64,000 nucleotides of DNA from Bacteroidota bacterium (GTDB lineage: Bacteria > Bacteroidota > Bacteroidia > Bacteroidales > Cfx3-03), in NCBI GenBank assembly GCA_013390605.1, contig JACAUB010000001.1:4922006-4986005 (forward strand), in the 5' to 3' direction. Numbering within the stretch: the first letter of the stretch is position 1; each line of letters opens with the position of its first letter. Shown in pieces: positions 17,484 to 27,334 of the stretch. The translations under genes and the position numbers were made by a program. Below the pieces are notes generated by a model, which was not told where the DNA came from, ran no database searches, and saw nothing but the letters and a program-made list of their open reading frames with translations.

Positions 17484-19790
17484 TTAATATCCTGGATTCT
17501 GATATGCAGCTTTAACATCAGCTGTAATTGGTTTCCCATTTTTATCAGTCAACAGTTCGAGGAACGATTGAGGCCATGCTTTAAAGGTATTGAACTTCTG
17601 GAACAGTCCTTTACCAATTCCTCTGGCTCCCACACTTCCTGTTGAGATATCATCTTTTGGGAATGGGAAGTCTGTCGTTCCGGTTGACGATGATGGAGCA
17701 CCCAACATATCGCGGTAGTAAACTCTATCATATAGTAAGCCAGCGTTGTGAAGGTCCTCCCAAGTAGTTTCTTCAAAAATCAACTCTCTGGCTCTTTCAT
17801 TGTATATGAAATGAATAAACCTATTCAGATCAGAAGAAGCCGTTGGCGGATAGTTTTCCATTTTAGCCTTAGCAGTTCCAGCTTGCCATTCAGTACCATC
17901 GATCATGATCTTGCTATAAGCATCAGTGGTAACTGTATAAGGTGCTACCTTTTCAGCAGCAGGAATGGATAATCTACCTGTGATTACAGCCGGTTCTAGA
18001 GTACATAGAACTTCGTTTCTTTTTTCACCTGCATGATACGCTGCACGTTTACGAATTACATTTAAGTCAGCAATTGCGGCAGTGAAATTTCCTTGACGTC
18101 CAAGTACTTCAGCGCGGATGAGATAGGTTTCAGCTAAACGGAATAATGGAATGTCAATTGCACCATTCCCATTTGGGTCAGTTCCTTTTCCACGGTTGAG
18201 ATCGAGCCATTTTCTTGGACCCATGTACCATTGTGCTACTGCTAGTCCTCTATCAAGACCAAAAGCTTCTCCCTTATCACCACTAACTCTATACATTAGC
18301 TTTCTTCCGGTTGTATTGGTCACTACAGGGTTTGCAGGATCTACGGCTGCACCAGGTTTGAAACCGGTAATTGTAGAACCGCTTTTTGTAAAGTATCCTG
18401 CATTATTAGGACTACCTACCATCCAGCGTACCATCATAATAAATGGTTGACTAACAACCCACAATGAATCTAATGGTTGATCTTTAGAGTTTTCAATATA
18501 GACAATTGAACGTTGTTGATATTTGATTTTGCTGGCTGTACTTACTACTACATTTGCTGCTCCTGCAGGTTTTAACTTATTATTATAATAGTAGGCAGTT
18601 GCTGCATCCCAAGGTTTTCCGCCTGCTTCAGTTTTGTCTGTTGCAATATAGTCAGTGAGATATGTTTTATAATAGCGTGAGTCGTTAGCGCGATCTTCAT
18701 ACATATCAATACCCCAATCAGATGGACCTGCTGTTGCATAAGGACGCCCATAATCTAATGTGCGTGGAGTACAAGCACGAAGTGTGGTATGGTTACTATT
18801 GTATAAGTGAACCAATGTATTACCATATCTGCCGTCGAAAGCTTGCGTTGGTTCGTATTGAGCTGAAAGGATGATTTCTTTCTTGGAATCTCTCGAATAG
18901 TCATTTATTGCATTATTCCAAAGGCTACCAAAATCAGGCTCCAATCCGCCATAAGCAGAGTTTCCTTTTAATTGATCAATTACCATTGTTGAATAGTAAT
19001 TAGCTGAGTCGAGATCAGTAGACACATTACCCTTATATAACATTTTAAGATGTGTCTCGGCATTTGCCCAACCAGCAGCTTGTGCTCTATGGAGATAAAG
19101 TTTAGCCAATAGATGAGCCGCTGCAGGGCGAGTAATACGACCAAGCTCTGAAGTTGTTGTTGGTAAAAGGGTTACGGCTTGACGAAGGTCACCAATAATT
19201 TGTTTGTATATGGTTTCTATTGAAGTTTTTGGAAAGTCAAAATTTGAAGGTAGTCCTTTGAAACTATGGAGAATCAATGGAGCATCACCCAATACGTTTG
19301 TGAGCAGGTAATAGGCATAGGTGCGTAGGAAAAGCATTTCACCTTTTCTGCCTGCCATTTTAGTCTGGGTTGCAGCATCGAGATTAGCATAGTTTTCTAA
19401 GAAGATGTTAACACGACTAACTTCTGGATAAACGCCTTCTGATACACCACCACCAACACTACCAATTAAGGTAACAACGTTGGGTGTCATTCTTGTTCCG
19501 GTTGCATTTGGCCCCCATCCGTCAACAGCATAAGTCCCCATTGAGATACGGTCAGCGAGTGACCAATCAAATACCTCAACGTCACTACAAGTACCAAATA
19601 AATATTGTCCTTGATTGTAGTCAGCTTTGAAACGTAATATCTGATAACTACCTTTTACCAAAGATTCTAATCCGTCGGCAGTTTTATAATAGTCCTGATT
19701 CAGTGTAGTGACTGGTTTTTCCGTTAAAAAGTCCTTTTTACAGGCCGCAGAGAAAATAATCAATGCAATGATTGCTATATATTTTTTCAT
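17484..19790 (-). CDS. SusD/RagB family glycan-binding lipoprotein (PUL 1)
   Basis: Outer-membrane surface lipoprotein that binds rhamnogalacturonan fragments and hands them to its SusC partner. The start at 19790 gives MKKYIAIIALIIFSAACKKDF with the lipobox ending at Cys20; the upstream ATG at 19817 would add 9 residues and overlap the susC stop. Typical SusD segments follow: FLTEKPVTTLNQDYY, GEMLFLRTYAYYLL, the TPR-like region RPAAAHLLAKLYLHRA, and near the C-terminus NERARELIFEETTWEDLHN. About 768 residues, on the long side for SusD (usually 500-650), with extra sequence in the middle. It follows susC by 26 bp. Family assignment is certain; ligand is inferred from the enzymes. Confidence 0.93.
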   Translation of the reverse strand: MKKYIAIIALIIFSAACKKDFLTEKPVTTLNQDYYKTADGLESLVKGSYQILRFKADYNQGQYLFGTCSDVEVFDWSLADRISMGTYAVDGWGPNATGTRMTPNVVTLIGSVGGGVSEGVYPEVSRVNIFLENYANLDAATQTKMAGRKGEMLFLRTYAYYLLTNVLGDAPLILHSFKGLPSNFDFPKTSIETIYKQIIGDLRQAVTLLPTTTSELGRITRPAAAHLLAKLYLHRAQAAGWANAETHLKMLYKGNVSTDLDSANYYSTMVIDQLKGNSAYGGLEPDFGSLWNNAINDYSRDSKKEIILSAQYEPTQAFDGRYGNTLVHLYNSNHTTLRACTPRTLDYGRPYATAGPSDWGIDMYEDRANDSRYYKTYLTDYIATDKTEAGGKPWDAATAYYYNNKLKPAGAANVVVSTASKIKYQQRSIVYIENSKDQPLDSLWVVSQPFIMMVRWMVGSPNNAGYFTKSGSTITGFKPGAAVDPANPVVTNTTGRKLMYRVSGDKGEAFGLDRGLAVAQWYMGPRKWLDLNRGKGTDPNGNGAIDIPLFRLAETYLIRAEVLGRQGNFTAAIADLNVIRKRAAYHAGEKRNEVLCTLEPAVITGRLSIPAAEKVAPYTVTTDAYSKIMIDGTEWQAGTAKAKMENYPPTASSDLNRFIHFIYNERARELIFEETTWEDLHNAGLLYDRVYYRDMLGAPSSSTGTTDFPFPKDDISTGSVGARGIGKGLFQKFNTFKAWPQSFLELLTDKNGKPITADVKAAYQNPGY

Positions 19791-19816
19791 GGATTTACAT
19801 TTAAAAATTTGAAACA

Positions 19817-22800
19817 TTAAAAGTTTACTCTAACACCAAATACCCAACTTCTGGTAATCATAGTGTTGTTATTACTACCACCCGTTGGATCTCCTACAGA
19901 GTTAACGCTTGTCCATCCATTTGTGTCATCAGGATTGATTCCCGCTTTTACGACAGCACCGCCAAACATGAAAGGATTCAATACCTGTGTATAGACCTGA
20001 AGTCTTTTAATATTTAACTTACTCAGGATATTAGGTTGGAAATTGTAGGATAGTGCAATATTTCTAACCGATACAAATGATCCGTCATTGATGAAATTAG
20101 CTCTGTTTACGTCAGCATTTGATACTTGTGCTTTAGATGTAAGTTGTGGCCATGTAGCATTAGTATTCGTAGGCGACCAGAAATTATTTATATCCATAGT
20201 ACGAACATAACCAACATAACTACCTCCGGTTGAACCACCTGGTTGTAGTGATGAGAAGTAAGATTGTCCGATACGAGCATAAATAAATGCACTTAATTCA
20301 AAATTCTTGTAACTGAACGTATTGGTTATACCACCTATCCACTTTGGTCTATCAGTTCCACGGATCACCTTATCATTATCTTCAAGTTTGTAGTTAGGTG
20401 TTCCTTGTTCTACAGGTTTGTATTGACCTGGAGCAAAAGTATATCCATTAGCTGCCCATTTTGCAATTTCTGCAAGATCGGAAGCTGAATTTTGCCATAA
20501 ACCAGCTACCTGATATGTGCGGAACACTTGAAGGGGTTGTCCAATAAACCAGTTATTTCCAACCATATCTTGTTTTCCATTAACTAATTCAACAATCTCT
20601 TCTTTATTTTTTGACCAGTTAATATCAGTTGTCCAACGGAAATCTTTGGTTTGAACATTTACAGTAGTGATAGAAATTTCAATACCGCGGTTTCTCATTT
20701 TCCCAATATTTGCTGTGATATTTGGGTAACCTGTAATGGCTGGAATTGCTTCAGTCATTAAGATATCGTATGTGTTTGATTGATAGAGATCGACTGTTCC
20801 AGATATCCTGTTTGAAAGTACAGCAAAATCAACACCAAGATTAATCTGTTTTGTCTTTTCCCATTTTAAACTAGGATTAGGCATGTTGTATGGTTGATAA
20901 CCAATTGCAGAAGCTGTTCCAAAAGCATATTTATAAATTGAAAGAGGCCCTGCAGTTGAATAAGCACCTACTGCTGAATTACCCGTTACACCATAACCAG
21001 TACGGAGTTTTAGTTCATTAATCCAGGTTATTGGTTTTAAAAACTTCTCTTGTTGAAGTTTCCATGCTAGAGAAAAGGAAGGGAAGAAATCCCATTTATG
21101 ACCTTCAGCTAATACCGAAGCACCATCAAAACGGCCTGTAGCAGTTAATAGATACTTATCCATTAATGAATAGTTGATGCGGCCCATATATGAGGTTAAA
21201 GCTGATTCTACAAATCCGGTCCCATAACTATCCGGACCCGTAGATGAGTTGTTAGCAGCTAAGTCGTACCATTTTGGGGCATCATTTGTAACACCTGAAA
21301 CAGTCATATTTGAATTCTCATTACGGTTATATTGAGCAGATTGCATCAATGTGGCTCCGAATGTATGTACACCAAATGTTTTGTTTACATACAAAAGGTT
21401 CTCTACCATAAATTGTTCATTTGCAGTTGTTCCGTAGCTATCTTTAGCTGTTTGTGGACTGGCAGTACGACGTAATGTCGACTGTGTTCCTTGCCATGTT
21501 CCTGCTCTTGTAGCGCGGTAACCCGACCCAAAGTTCATGCGGTATTTTAACCATGGTAAGAAAGTTACTTCAGCAAATGCATTGGCTTGAAGGTTTAATG
21601 TTCTGGTTTCGTCTGAACTATTTTGTAGATCAATAAATGGATTCCATACAGGAGCTGATTTATTGTTACCGGGATAGAGTATCATGGCACCTGTTTCATC
21701 ATATGGTTGAGCCATTCTATATTGACTGAGTGCAACACCATACATGTCATTTGCACCTGTGGAACTTCCTGATCGGTTGATAGTACCATATTCTTGTCTG
21801 GTCATCGAAGCATTAATAGAAGCTCCGGTTGTTAACCATTTCTTTGGTGTAATTTCACCATTTAACTTAATGGTATATCGATTATAATTCTGATTTTTCT
21901 GTGCGCCTTCATTATCCAGATATCCAAATGAGAAATATATTTTTGAATTCTCATTACCTGCTGATAAGGATAGAAGGTGATTTTGAGTGACACTTGTGCG
22001 TGTTAATAAATCAATCCAGTTCGTGGTAGGAATATTTGCTGAGTTATAAACAGGAACCTGAGCAGGATATCCTGCTGCAATCTCTGCTGCTGTCGAAGCA
22101 CGCATTTTAACTGAAGCAAAGGTTCCCGGATCATTCCATTCGTAAGCCTTTCTTATTGCGGCAATGGTCATAACGTCACTGTTGCCGAATTTATTGATGT
22201 CGGCGGTAGGATCAGGATAATTTAATGTAGTTGTACCCGATTTATATGTTGATCCATTGATTTCAGCTGTACGCATGCGATCGATTGTCTCACCTGCAGA
22301 AGCCCATTTTGTTAGAGAGTTAATGTTATCTAACGACATGGCTGCATCATAATTAACAGATAGTTGCCCTTTAGTCCCTTTTTTTGTTGTGATCAGAACT
22401 ACCCCGTTGGCTCCACGAGAACCGTAAATTGCAGTTGCAGATGCATCCTTAAGGATTTCCATGCTGGCAATGTCGTTAGGGTTGATATCATTGATACTTC
22501 CCATCAGGATGATTCCATCAATAACATAAAGAGGCGAGTTTGAAGCAGAAATTGAACGTGTTCCACGAATAGTTACAGATGCAACTTCACCCGGACGAAC
22601 ATTCGAAACAATATCAACACCTGCAGCTTTACCCTGGATAGCTTGAATGGCATTCTGAACCGGACGTTCTTTGATGGTCTTTTCAGTAACCCTTGTTAAG
22701 GCACCCGTCACATCACTTTTTCTAACAGTACCATAACCTACTACTACAACTTCCTCCAGACTCTTTACGTCACGAATAAGTTTTATATCTATTTTGGTTT

Positions 22801-23374
22801 GTCCTTTTAGTGCTACTTTTTCTTGCATATAACCCATATAGGTTATTTTGAGCACTGTATTTGGATTTGAGATGTTTAAGGAGAACTTTCCATTGACATC
22901 TGTTACTGTCCCTTGATTTGTGCCCTCTATAAGGATTGATACACCAACCAGAGTTTCACCAGTTTGGGAATCTACAACTGTTCCGGTAACTTTCTTCTGT
23001 TGTAGAACTCCTTCTGGAGCAATTACAATCAGATTATTCTCCAGAACACGGAACATAGAACCCGTTTTAGCGAGCAATGCAGTTAAAACTTCATCAATAT
23101 TAGCGTTTTTTAGATTCGGAGATACGATTTTATTCTCAATATCTGCGTCGCGGTAAACAAATTTATAATGACTCTGGCTCTCAATATTACTCAGCGCTTC
23201 TTTGATGGTAGCTCTCTCCATTTGAAGGTTGAATCGCCCAGTTTGTGAAAACCCTGCTGCACTGATTTGTAAAAAATTAATAAACAACAAAAGAGTAGTT
23301 AATTTCATAATCAGGAAGGATTTTTTTAGGTCATAATTATAATGACCCTTACCGTAAGGTAAAATAATTTTCAT
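19817..23374 (-). CDS. SusC/RagA TonB-dependent transporter with STN signalling domain (PUL 1)
   Basis: Outer-membrane importer of oligosaccharides, energised by TonB. 1185 residues. Order: signal sequence with the family hallmark FLIMKLTTLLLFINFLQ, STN domain (about residues 50-115, NLQMERATIKEALSNIE), carboxypeptidase-D-like regulatory domain (about 128-205), TonB box region EEVVVVGYGTVRKSDVTGA, plug (NAIQAIQGKAAGVDIV, YVIDGI, ATAIYGSRGANGVVLITTKKG), then a beta-barrel ending WVFGVRVNF. The STN domain contacts a FecR anti-sigma factor, and such a gene lies immediately upstream (23506-24648) with its ECF sigma factor. The transporter therefore also senses substrate and drives its own operon. 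Very secure call. Confidence 0.96.
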   Translation of the reverse strand: MKIILPYGKGHYNYDLKKSFLIMKLTTLLLFINFLQISAAGFSQTGRFNLQMERATIKEALSNIESQSHYKFVYRDADIENKIVSPNLKNANIDEVLTALLAKTGSMFRVLENNLIVIAPEGVLQQKKVTGTVVDSQTGETLVGVSILIEGTNQGTVTDVNGKFSLNISNPNTVLKITYMGYMQEKVALKGQTKIDIKLIRDVKSLEEVVVVGYGTVRKSDVTGALTRVTEKTIKERPVQNAIQAIQGKAAGVDIVSNVRPGEVASVTIRGTRSISASNSPLYVIDGIILMGSINDINPNDIASMEILKDASATAIYGSRGANGVVLITTKKGTKGQLSVNYDAAMSLDNINSLTKWASAGETIDRMRTAEINGSTYKSGTTTLNYPDPTADINKFGNSDVMTIAAIRKAYEWNDPGTFASVKMRASTAAEIAAGYPAQVPVYNSANIPTTNWIDLLTRTSVTQNHLLSLSAGNENSKIYFSFGYLDNEGAQKNQNYNRYTIKLNGEITPKKWLTTGASINASMTRQEYGTINRSGSSTGANDMYGVALSQYRMAQPYDETGAMILYPGNNKSAPVWNPFIDLQNSSDETRTLNLQANAFAEVTFLPWLKYRMNFGSGYRATRAGTWQGTQSTLRRTASPQTAKDSYGTTANEQFMVENLLYVNKTFGVHTFGATLMQSAQYNRNENSNMTVSGVTNDAPKWYDLAANNSSTGPDSYGTGFVESALTSYMGRINYSLMDKYLLTATGRFDGASVLAEGHKWDFFPSFSLAWKLQQEKFLKPITWINELKLRTGYGVTGNSAVGAYSTAGPLSIYKYAFGTASAIGYQPYNMPNPSLKWEKTKQINLGVDFAVLSNRISGTVDLYQSNTYDILMTEAIPAITGYPNITANIGKMRNRGIEISITTVNVQTKDFRWTTDINWSKNKEEIVELVNGKQDMVGNNWFIGQPLQVFRTYQVAGLWQNSASDLAEIAKWAANGYTFAPGQYKPVEQGTPNYKLEDNDKVIRGTDRPKWIGGITNTFSYKNFELSAFIYARIGQSYFSSLQPGGSTGGSYVGYVRTMDINNFWSPTNTNATWPQLTSKAQVSNADVNRANFINDGSFVSVRNIALSYNFQPNILSKLNIKRLQVYTQVLNPFMFGGAVVKAGINPDDTNGWTSVNSVGDPTGGSNNNTMITRSWVFGVRVNF

Positions 23375-23505
23375 ACATTTGTAATGTTTAATAGTTAGTG
23401 GAATAATTTTTAAACGATCTCTAAGGCGGGGAGTGCTGCAAACATTTCCCGCTTTTTTACTGACATTAATAATGGATTACTGCTTCATAGGCATATAATG
23501 GGTTT

Positions 23506-24648
23506 TTAATATTTAAGAATTGTAATGTTACTCTTATTGATTTCATAATGGAATGGTTCGATGAGTTTCAATGCATTTAAAACATCCGTCACTGACTCTC
23601 CATCAAACTTAGCAGAAAAACGTACATCTCCAAGTTGTTGATTCTGAAGTGTAATTTGAACATTATACCATCTCTCTAATTTCTTTATAATATCTTTAAA
23701 CCGATCATTATTTAAGATTAGTTTATTATTTTTCCATGCAATATCTATTTCAGTTTTTGCTTTATTCTGATCAGCAATATTGGCAACTAAAAGGGGCGGC
23801 GCTATTGCTTTTTGAGCAGGTATATTTGTTTTCTCTTTAATTTCTTCTTTTTCCTGTTCTTTAAGAATCGTATTTCCTGTTTCTCTGGTGAATATAGCTT
23901 TCTGATTCGGTCTTAACACTATAGTCGCGACCGTTTTTGTATTAGCCTTTTGATCCAGATCGCTATTTCGTAAAATCTCAACTTTACCTGAAACAAGTGT
24001 AGTTTCTGTAGTATTTTCGTCGGGATAAGATTTTACATTAAATTTTGTACCTAAAACCCTTATTGTAATATCATTTGTTTTTACATAAAAAGGGCGATGC
24101 TTGTTCTTCTTAACTTCGAAAAATGCTTCACCATTTAGCACTACTGTTCTGCTTCCAGCCTCAAATCTATCGGGGTAACTTAGTGAACTTCCCGAATTTA
24201 AAATAACAACCGAACTATCAGGCAATTCTATTGTTGTCTTTGATCCATAGGCAACTTTTACCTTATAAAAATTGGGCTTTAATTGGGCTGTCGAAATAGA
24301 AGGAGCAGGTTTAAAAAACCATGCAAAAGCAAAAGCTACCAAAAAAATCGCAGCATATTTTAGTATCTCAATATATAGGGAACGTATCTTTTCTGAACGA
24401 GTTAATGGAATCTCTTCTTCTGCTTTTAATTTAATTCCTGCTCTTTTGCGCGTTGTTTCCATCAAAAGCATCGAATCAATCTCGCCATTTGTATCTGATA
24501 CCTCAGACCAGGTCTGATCAGTTATAGCATCTAATTCAGATTTGTCAGCATTTTTCAATATGCCATAAAGTATCTGTAATTCATCCGCAGAGGTTGATCC
24601 TTGTCTGAATTTTTCGAGTAAGCCTTTTATGTTCGGTTTTGTTTCCAT
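23506..24648 (-). CDS. FecR-family anti-sigma factor
   Basis: Inner-membrane protein that holds the adjacent ECF sigma factor until the STN domain of SusC signals substrate. I start at the ATG at 24648 (METKPNIKGLLEKF, 380 residues); the open frame extends 44 residues further upstream into an AT-rich stretch that looks untranslated. The cytoplasmic part is residues 1 to about 95, one membrane span is about 100-116 (YAAIFLVAFAFAWFF), then the periplasmic FecR domain (YGSKTTIELPDSSVVILNSGSSLSYP, GEAFFEVKKNKHRPFYV, LGTKFNVKSYPDE) and a C-terminal DUF4974 domain (LERWYNVQITL to the end). It sits 94 bp after the sigma gene. Confidence 0.95.
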   Translation of the reverse strand: METKPNIKGLLEKFRQGSTSADELQILYGILKNADKSELDAITDQTWSEVSDTNGEIDSMLLMETTRKRAGIKLKAEEEIPLTRSEKIRSLYIEILKYAAIFLVAFAFAWFFKPAPSISTAQLKPNFYKVKVAYGSKTTIELPDSSVVILNSGSSLSYPDRFEAGSRTVVLNGEAFFEVKKNKHRPFYVKTNDITIRVLGTKFNVKSYPDENTTETTLVSGKVEILRNSDLDQKANTKTVATIVLRPNQKAIFTRETGNTILKEQEKEEIKEKTNIPAQKAIAPPLLVANIADQNKAKTEIDIAWKNNKLILNNDRFKDIIKKLERWYNVQITLQNQQLGDVRFSAKFDGESVTDVLNALKLIEPFHYEINKSNITILKY

Positions 24649-24742
24649 GCTTGTTATACTATTAACTTGAAAAGAGTTTTCCAATGACTCAAAATGAAAA
24701 AAAATTAAAAAAAAATAGAAGTTATTTGTAAGTAGAACAATT

Positions 24743-25285
24743 TCAATATAATATCTTGATATTTTTTCTAATAAAATCAAGAGATTTAGTGATTTGAGTA
24801 TTGACTGTACTCTCAGAAATAGATAGCTGATCAGCTATCTCACGATATGATAATCCTTCAATTCGACTGAGCTTGAAAATTTCACTCCGTTTTGGTGGAA
24901 GATTAGAAATAAGCTCATTTAGCAACATATTCAATTCGTTATATAAAACTATATCTTCAGTTTTAAAATTGAACGAGTCATTTTGTCCAGTTATATAGTC
25001 TATATATCCCTGACGATAAACATTTTTCTTTAGTGTATTATAAATCCAATGACGGGCTATCGTTAAGATATATCCTGCCAATGGCTGATTTTCATCTATT
25101 TGTTGACGGTTTTCCCATAAAGCTGTGAATACGATCTGGACAATCTCTTCAGCATCCTCTTTATATTGCAAGAATCTCCTCGCCAAATTATACACCCTTG
25201 CATGATAATGATAGAAGAGACTATTGAAGGCCTTCTCATCATCCTGCTTAAGTTGCCGGATTAATTCTTGTTCCCCTTTTTCCAT
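24743..25285 (-). CDS. ECF sigma-70 factor (Bacteroidota RpoE-like)
   Basis: Extracytoplasmic-function sigma factor, 180 residues, predicted to direct transcription of the downstream susC operon when released from FecR. The sigma-2 region is at about residues 20-90 (FNSLFYHYHARVYNLARRFL, EDAEEIVQIVFTALWENR, LTIARHWIYNTLKK) and sigma-4 at about 125-172 (LPPKRSEIFKLSRIEGLSYREIADQLSISESTV). It is divergent from the DUF3857 gene at 25357 with only 71 bp between them, so both promoters share that stretch. A -7 box TATCTTTG precedes it at 25309-25316. Confidence 0.95.
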   Translation of the reverse strand: MEKGEQELIRQLKQDDEKAFNSLFYHYHARVYNLARRFLQYKEDAEEIVQIVFTALWENRQQIDENQPLAGYILTIARHWIYNTLKKNVYRQGYIDYITGQNDSFNFKTEDIVLYNELNMLLNELISNLPPKRSEIFKLSRIEGLSYREIADQLSISESTVNTQITKSLDFIRKNIKILY

Positions 25286-25308
25286 TTAAAATTAACTTTT
25301 ACAATCAC

Positions 25309-25316
25309 CAAAGATA
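25309..25316 (-). promoter_or_regulatory. -7 box of the ECF sigma gene
   Basis: Read on the minus strand the bases are TATCTTTG, an exact match to the Bacteroidota housekeeping -7 consensus TAnnTTTG, 24 bp before the sigma gene start. No convincing -33 TTTG was seen. It suggests the sigma gene itself is transcribed by the primary sigma factor. Confidence 0.55.
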
Positions 25317-25356
25317 TATTTTATAAATTTACATTGTTTTAAAACCCTTCAACTCT

Positions 25357-27309
25357 ATGAAAAAACTTTTTCTATTTGTTCTTTTTTTACTTACCATTCA
25401 GCTTTTGCCTGCTCAATCGGTAAAAGATTTGATAAAATCTTCAGATGAAGCTTCTGCATTTGCTAACGATAATCTGTTGGTTCTTTTCGACAGCACTCGT
25501 GTTGATGTTCAGCAAACCGGTCTTAGTTTTTATACGATGCATCGTTTGTATAAAGTACTTACCCAACATGGTGCACTCGAATTGAATGTCGTGAAAATTG
25601 ATTACGACCCTCTTTCTGCTTTTGTTGAAATCAGAAAAGCAATTATTTATCATAAAAATGGCACTGTTGAATCTGTAGATGTGAAAAATGTGCAGGATTA
25701 TGCAGCACCGGCTCGCGCTATCTATTGGGGAGCCCGCGAAAAGATGTTAGGCATTGGCCGTTTGGAACCGGGTGATGCCCTTGAAGTGGTACTCTTTAGA
25801 AAAGGATTCACCTATGCATTACTTCAGGCAGATGATGATGATAAATATATTCCACCCATGCGTGGACATTTCTATGATATCGTGGAGTTTTGGAGTAGCA
25901 ATCCCATATTAACGAAAGTGTATCAAGTTTCGGTTCCAAAGAATAAGCCCTTGCAGTATGAATTCTATCATGGTGAATGTACACCGAGATTAGAGTTTGA
26001 AAAGGATATGATGACTTATACCTTTGTACGTAAAAATATTCTTCCTATTGCAATGGAAGCACGTCAGGTCGCATTATCTGATATTGCCCCAAAGTTACTG
26101 ATGTCTACTAGTCCTGACTGGAAAGCCAAATCTTTATGGTTTTATAATGTCAATGAAACTTTTGGTAGTTTTGAATCTACCCCTGAGATTAAAACCAAAG
26201 TAAAAGAGATTTTACATGGAGCCAAAACCGAAATTGATTCCATTTCACAATTAACACATTGGTGCGCTGATAATATCAGGTACTCTGGTATTTCAATGGG
26301 GCCCGGTGAGGGTTTTACATTGCATAAGGGCGAGATGACTTATTTGGATCGTTGTGGCGTCTGTAAAGATAAAGCCGGAATGCTGATCACCATGTTGCGC
26401 GCTGCCGGGTTCGAATCATATCCTGCCATGACGATGGCCGGTTCTCGTATAGATTATATTCCTGCCGATCAGTTTAACCATAGCGTTACAGTTGTTAAAT
26501 TACACAATGGAAAATATAAAATGCTAGATCCTACCTGGGTTCCATTTCTTCGTGAACTATGGTCGAGTGCCGAGCAACAACAAGGATATTTAATGGGCGT
26601 ACCTGAAGGGGCTGATTTATTATATACTCCTGTTTCGGCAGCCTCAAATCATTATTTCCGAGTTACCGGTAATTCTGAAATCAAGCTGGATGGCACCCTA
26701 GAAGGAACGCTTATTGTTACTGCAGAAGGTCAAAGTGATGCTGGAGTCCGTCGTAATTTTACCAGTAGTGCTAAGAGTGACTGGAGATCTAATATCGAAC
26801 GCGAGCTCTTACGGGTAGCACCTCAGGCGCAATTGCTATCATTAGATTATGGAAAAGATCCTTACGATTACATGGCTGGTCCCATCACGTTGAAGATAAA
26901 ATACAAGATTCCAGATTATGCAATTGTTACTCCTGATCAGATTGTGTTTACTCCCTTTGTCGCTTCTAACCTGTTTCGGAGTGTTCAAGGTCAATTGAGT
27001 TTTAACACCGCTCAGAAAGATCGTAAATATAGCTTTACTGATCGTTGTTCCAGATTAGTTGAGTTGAAAGAGAGTGTAAAATTACCTACGGGTTACCAAT
27101 TTGGAAAAGGAAAAATCCAGAAGAGTTCTTCTGGGGAAGCTGTTTCATCAGAGGGACAGCTTAGTCAGCAAGGTCAGAATCTTGAATTCTCTTTTATTGG
27201 TAAATATAATAAGCGAGTTTATGAAGCCCGCGACTGGGAGTTGTTTAAGAAAGCTGTCGACAACCAGAATTATTTTGCTGAAAACCCTGTAGTACTGATA
27301 AAAAAATAA
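25357..27309 (+). CDS. DUF3857 / transglutaminase-like secreted protein, catalytic triad intact
   Basis: 650 residues with a signal peptide ending LLPAQ at residue 20. The N-terminal half is a DUF3857 beta-sandwich (about 35-230), followed by a transglutaminase-like (papain-fold) domain at about 280-400 and a C-terminal beta domain of the DUF3858 kind. The triad can be placed: C336 in RCGVCKDKAG, H375 in FNHSV and D391 in LDPTW. The real substrate of this family is unknown; a protease, peptidase or amidase role is as likely as crosslinking. It is divergent from the ECF sigma gene and forms a pair with the degenerate paralogue 25 bp downstream. Confidence 0.85.
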   Translation: MKKLFLFVLFLLTIQLLPAQSVKDLIKSSDEASAFANDNLLVLFDSTRVDVQQTGLSFYTMHRLYKVLTQHGALELNVVKIDYDPLSAFVEIRKAIIYHKNGTVESVDVKNVQDYAAPARAIYWGAREKMLGIGRLEPGDALEVVLFRKGFTYALLQADDDDKYIPPMRGHFYDIVEFWSSNPILTKVYQVSVPKNKPLQYEFYHGECTPRLEFEKDMMTYTFVRKNILPIAMEARQVALSDIAPKLLMSTSPDWKAKSLWFYNVNETFGSFESTPEIKTKVKEILHGAKTEIDSISQLTHWCADNIRYSGISMGPGEGFTLHKGEMTYLDRCGVCKDKAGMLITMLRAAGFESYPAMTMAGSRIDYIPADQFNHSVTVVKLHNGKYKMLDPTWVPFLRELWSSAEQQQGYLMGVPEGADLLYTPVSAASNHYFRVTGNSEIKLDGTLEGTLIVTAEGQSDAGVRRNFTSSAKSDWRSNIERELLRVAPQAQLLSLDYGKDPYDYMAGPITLKIKYKIPDYAIVTPDQIVFTPFVASNLFRSVQGQLSFNTAQKDRKYSFTDRCSRLVELKESVKLPTGYQFGKGKIQKSSSGEAVSSEGQLSQQGQNLEFSFIGKYNKRVYEARDWELFKKAVDNQNYFAENPVVLIKK

Positions 27310-27334
27310 GGTAATTGCTCAAAAAAACTGAATC

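Noticed and set aside
23426..23458. GCGGG/CCCGC hairpin with T run between fecR and susC, considered as a terminator
   Set aside because: The T run is on the plus strand, where no gene ends; on the minus strand, the direction of transcription, no T tract follows.
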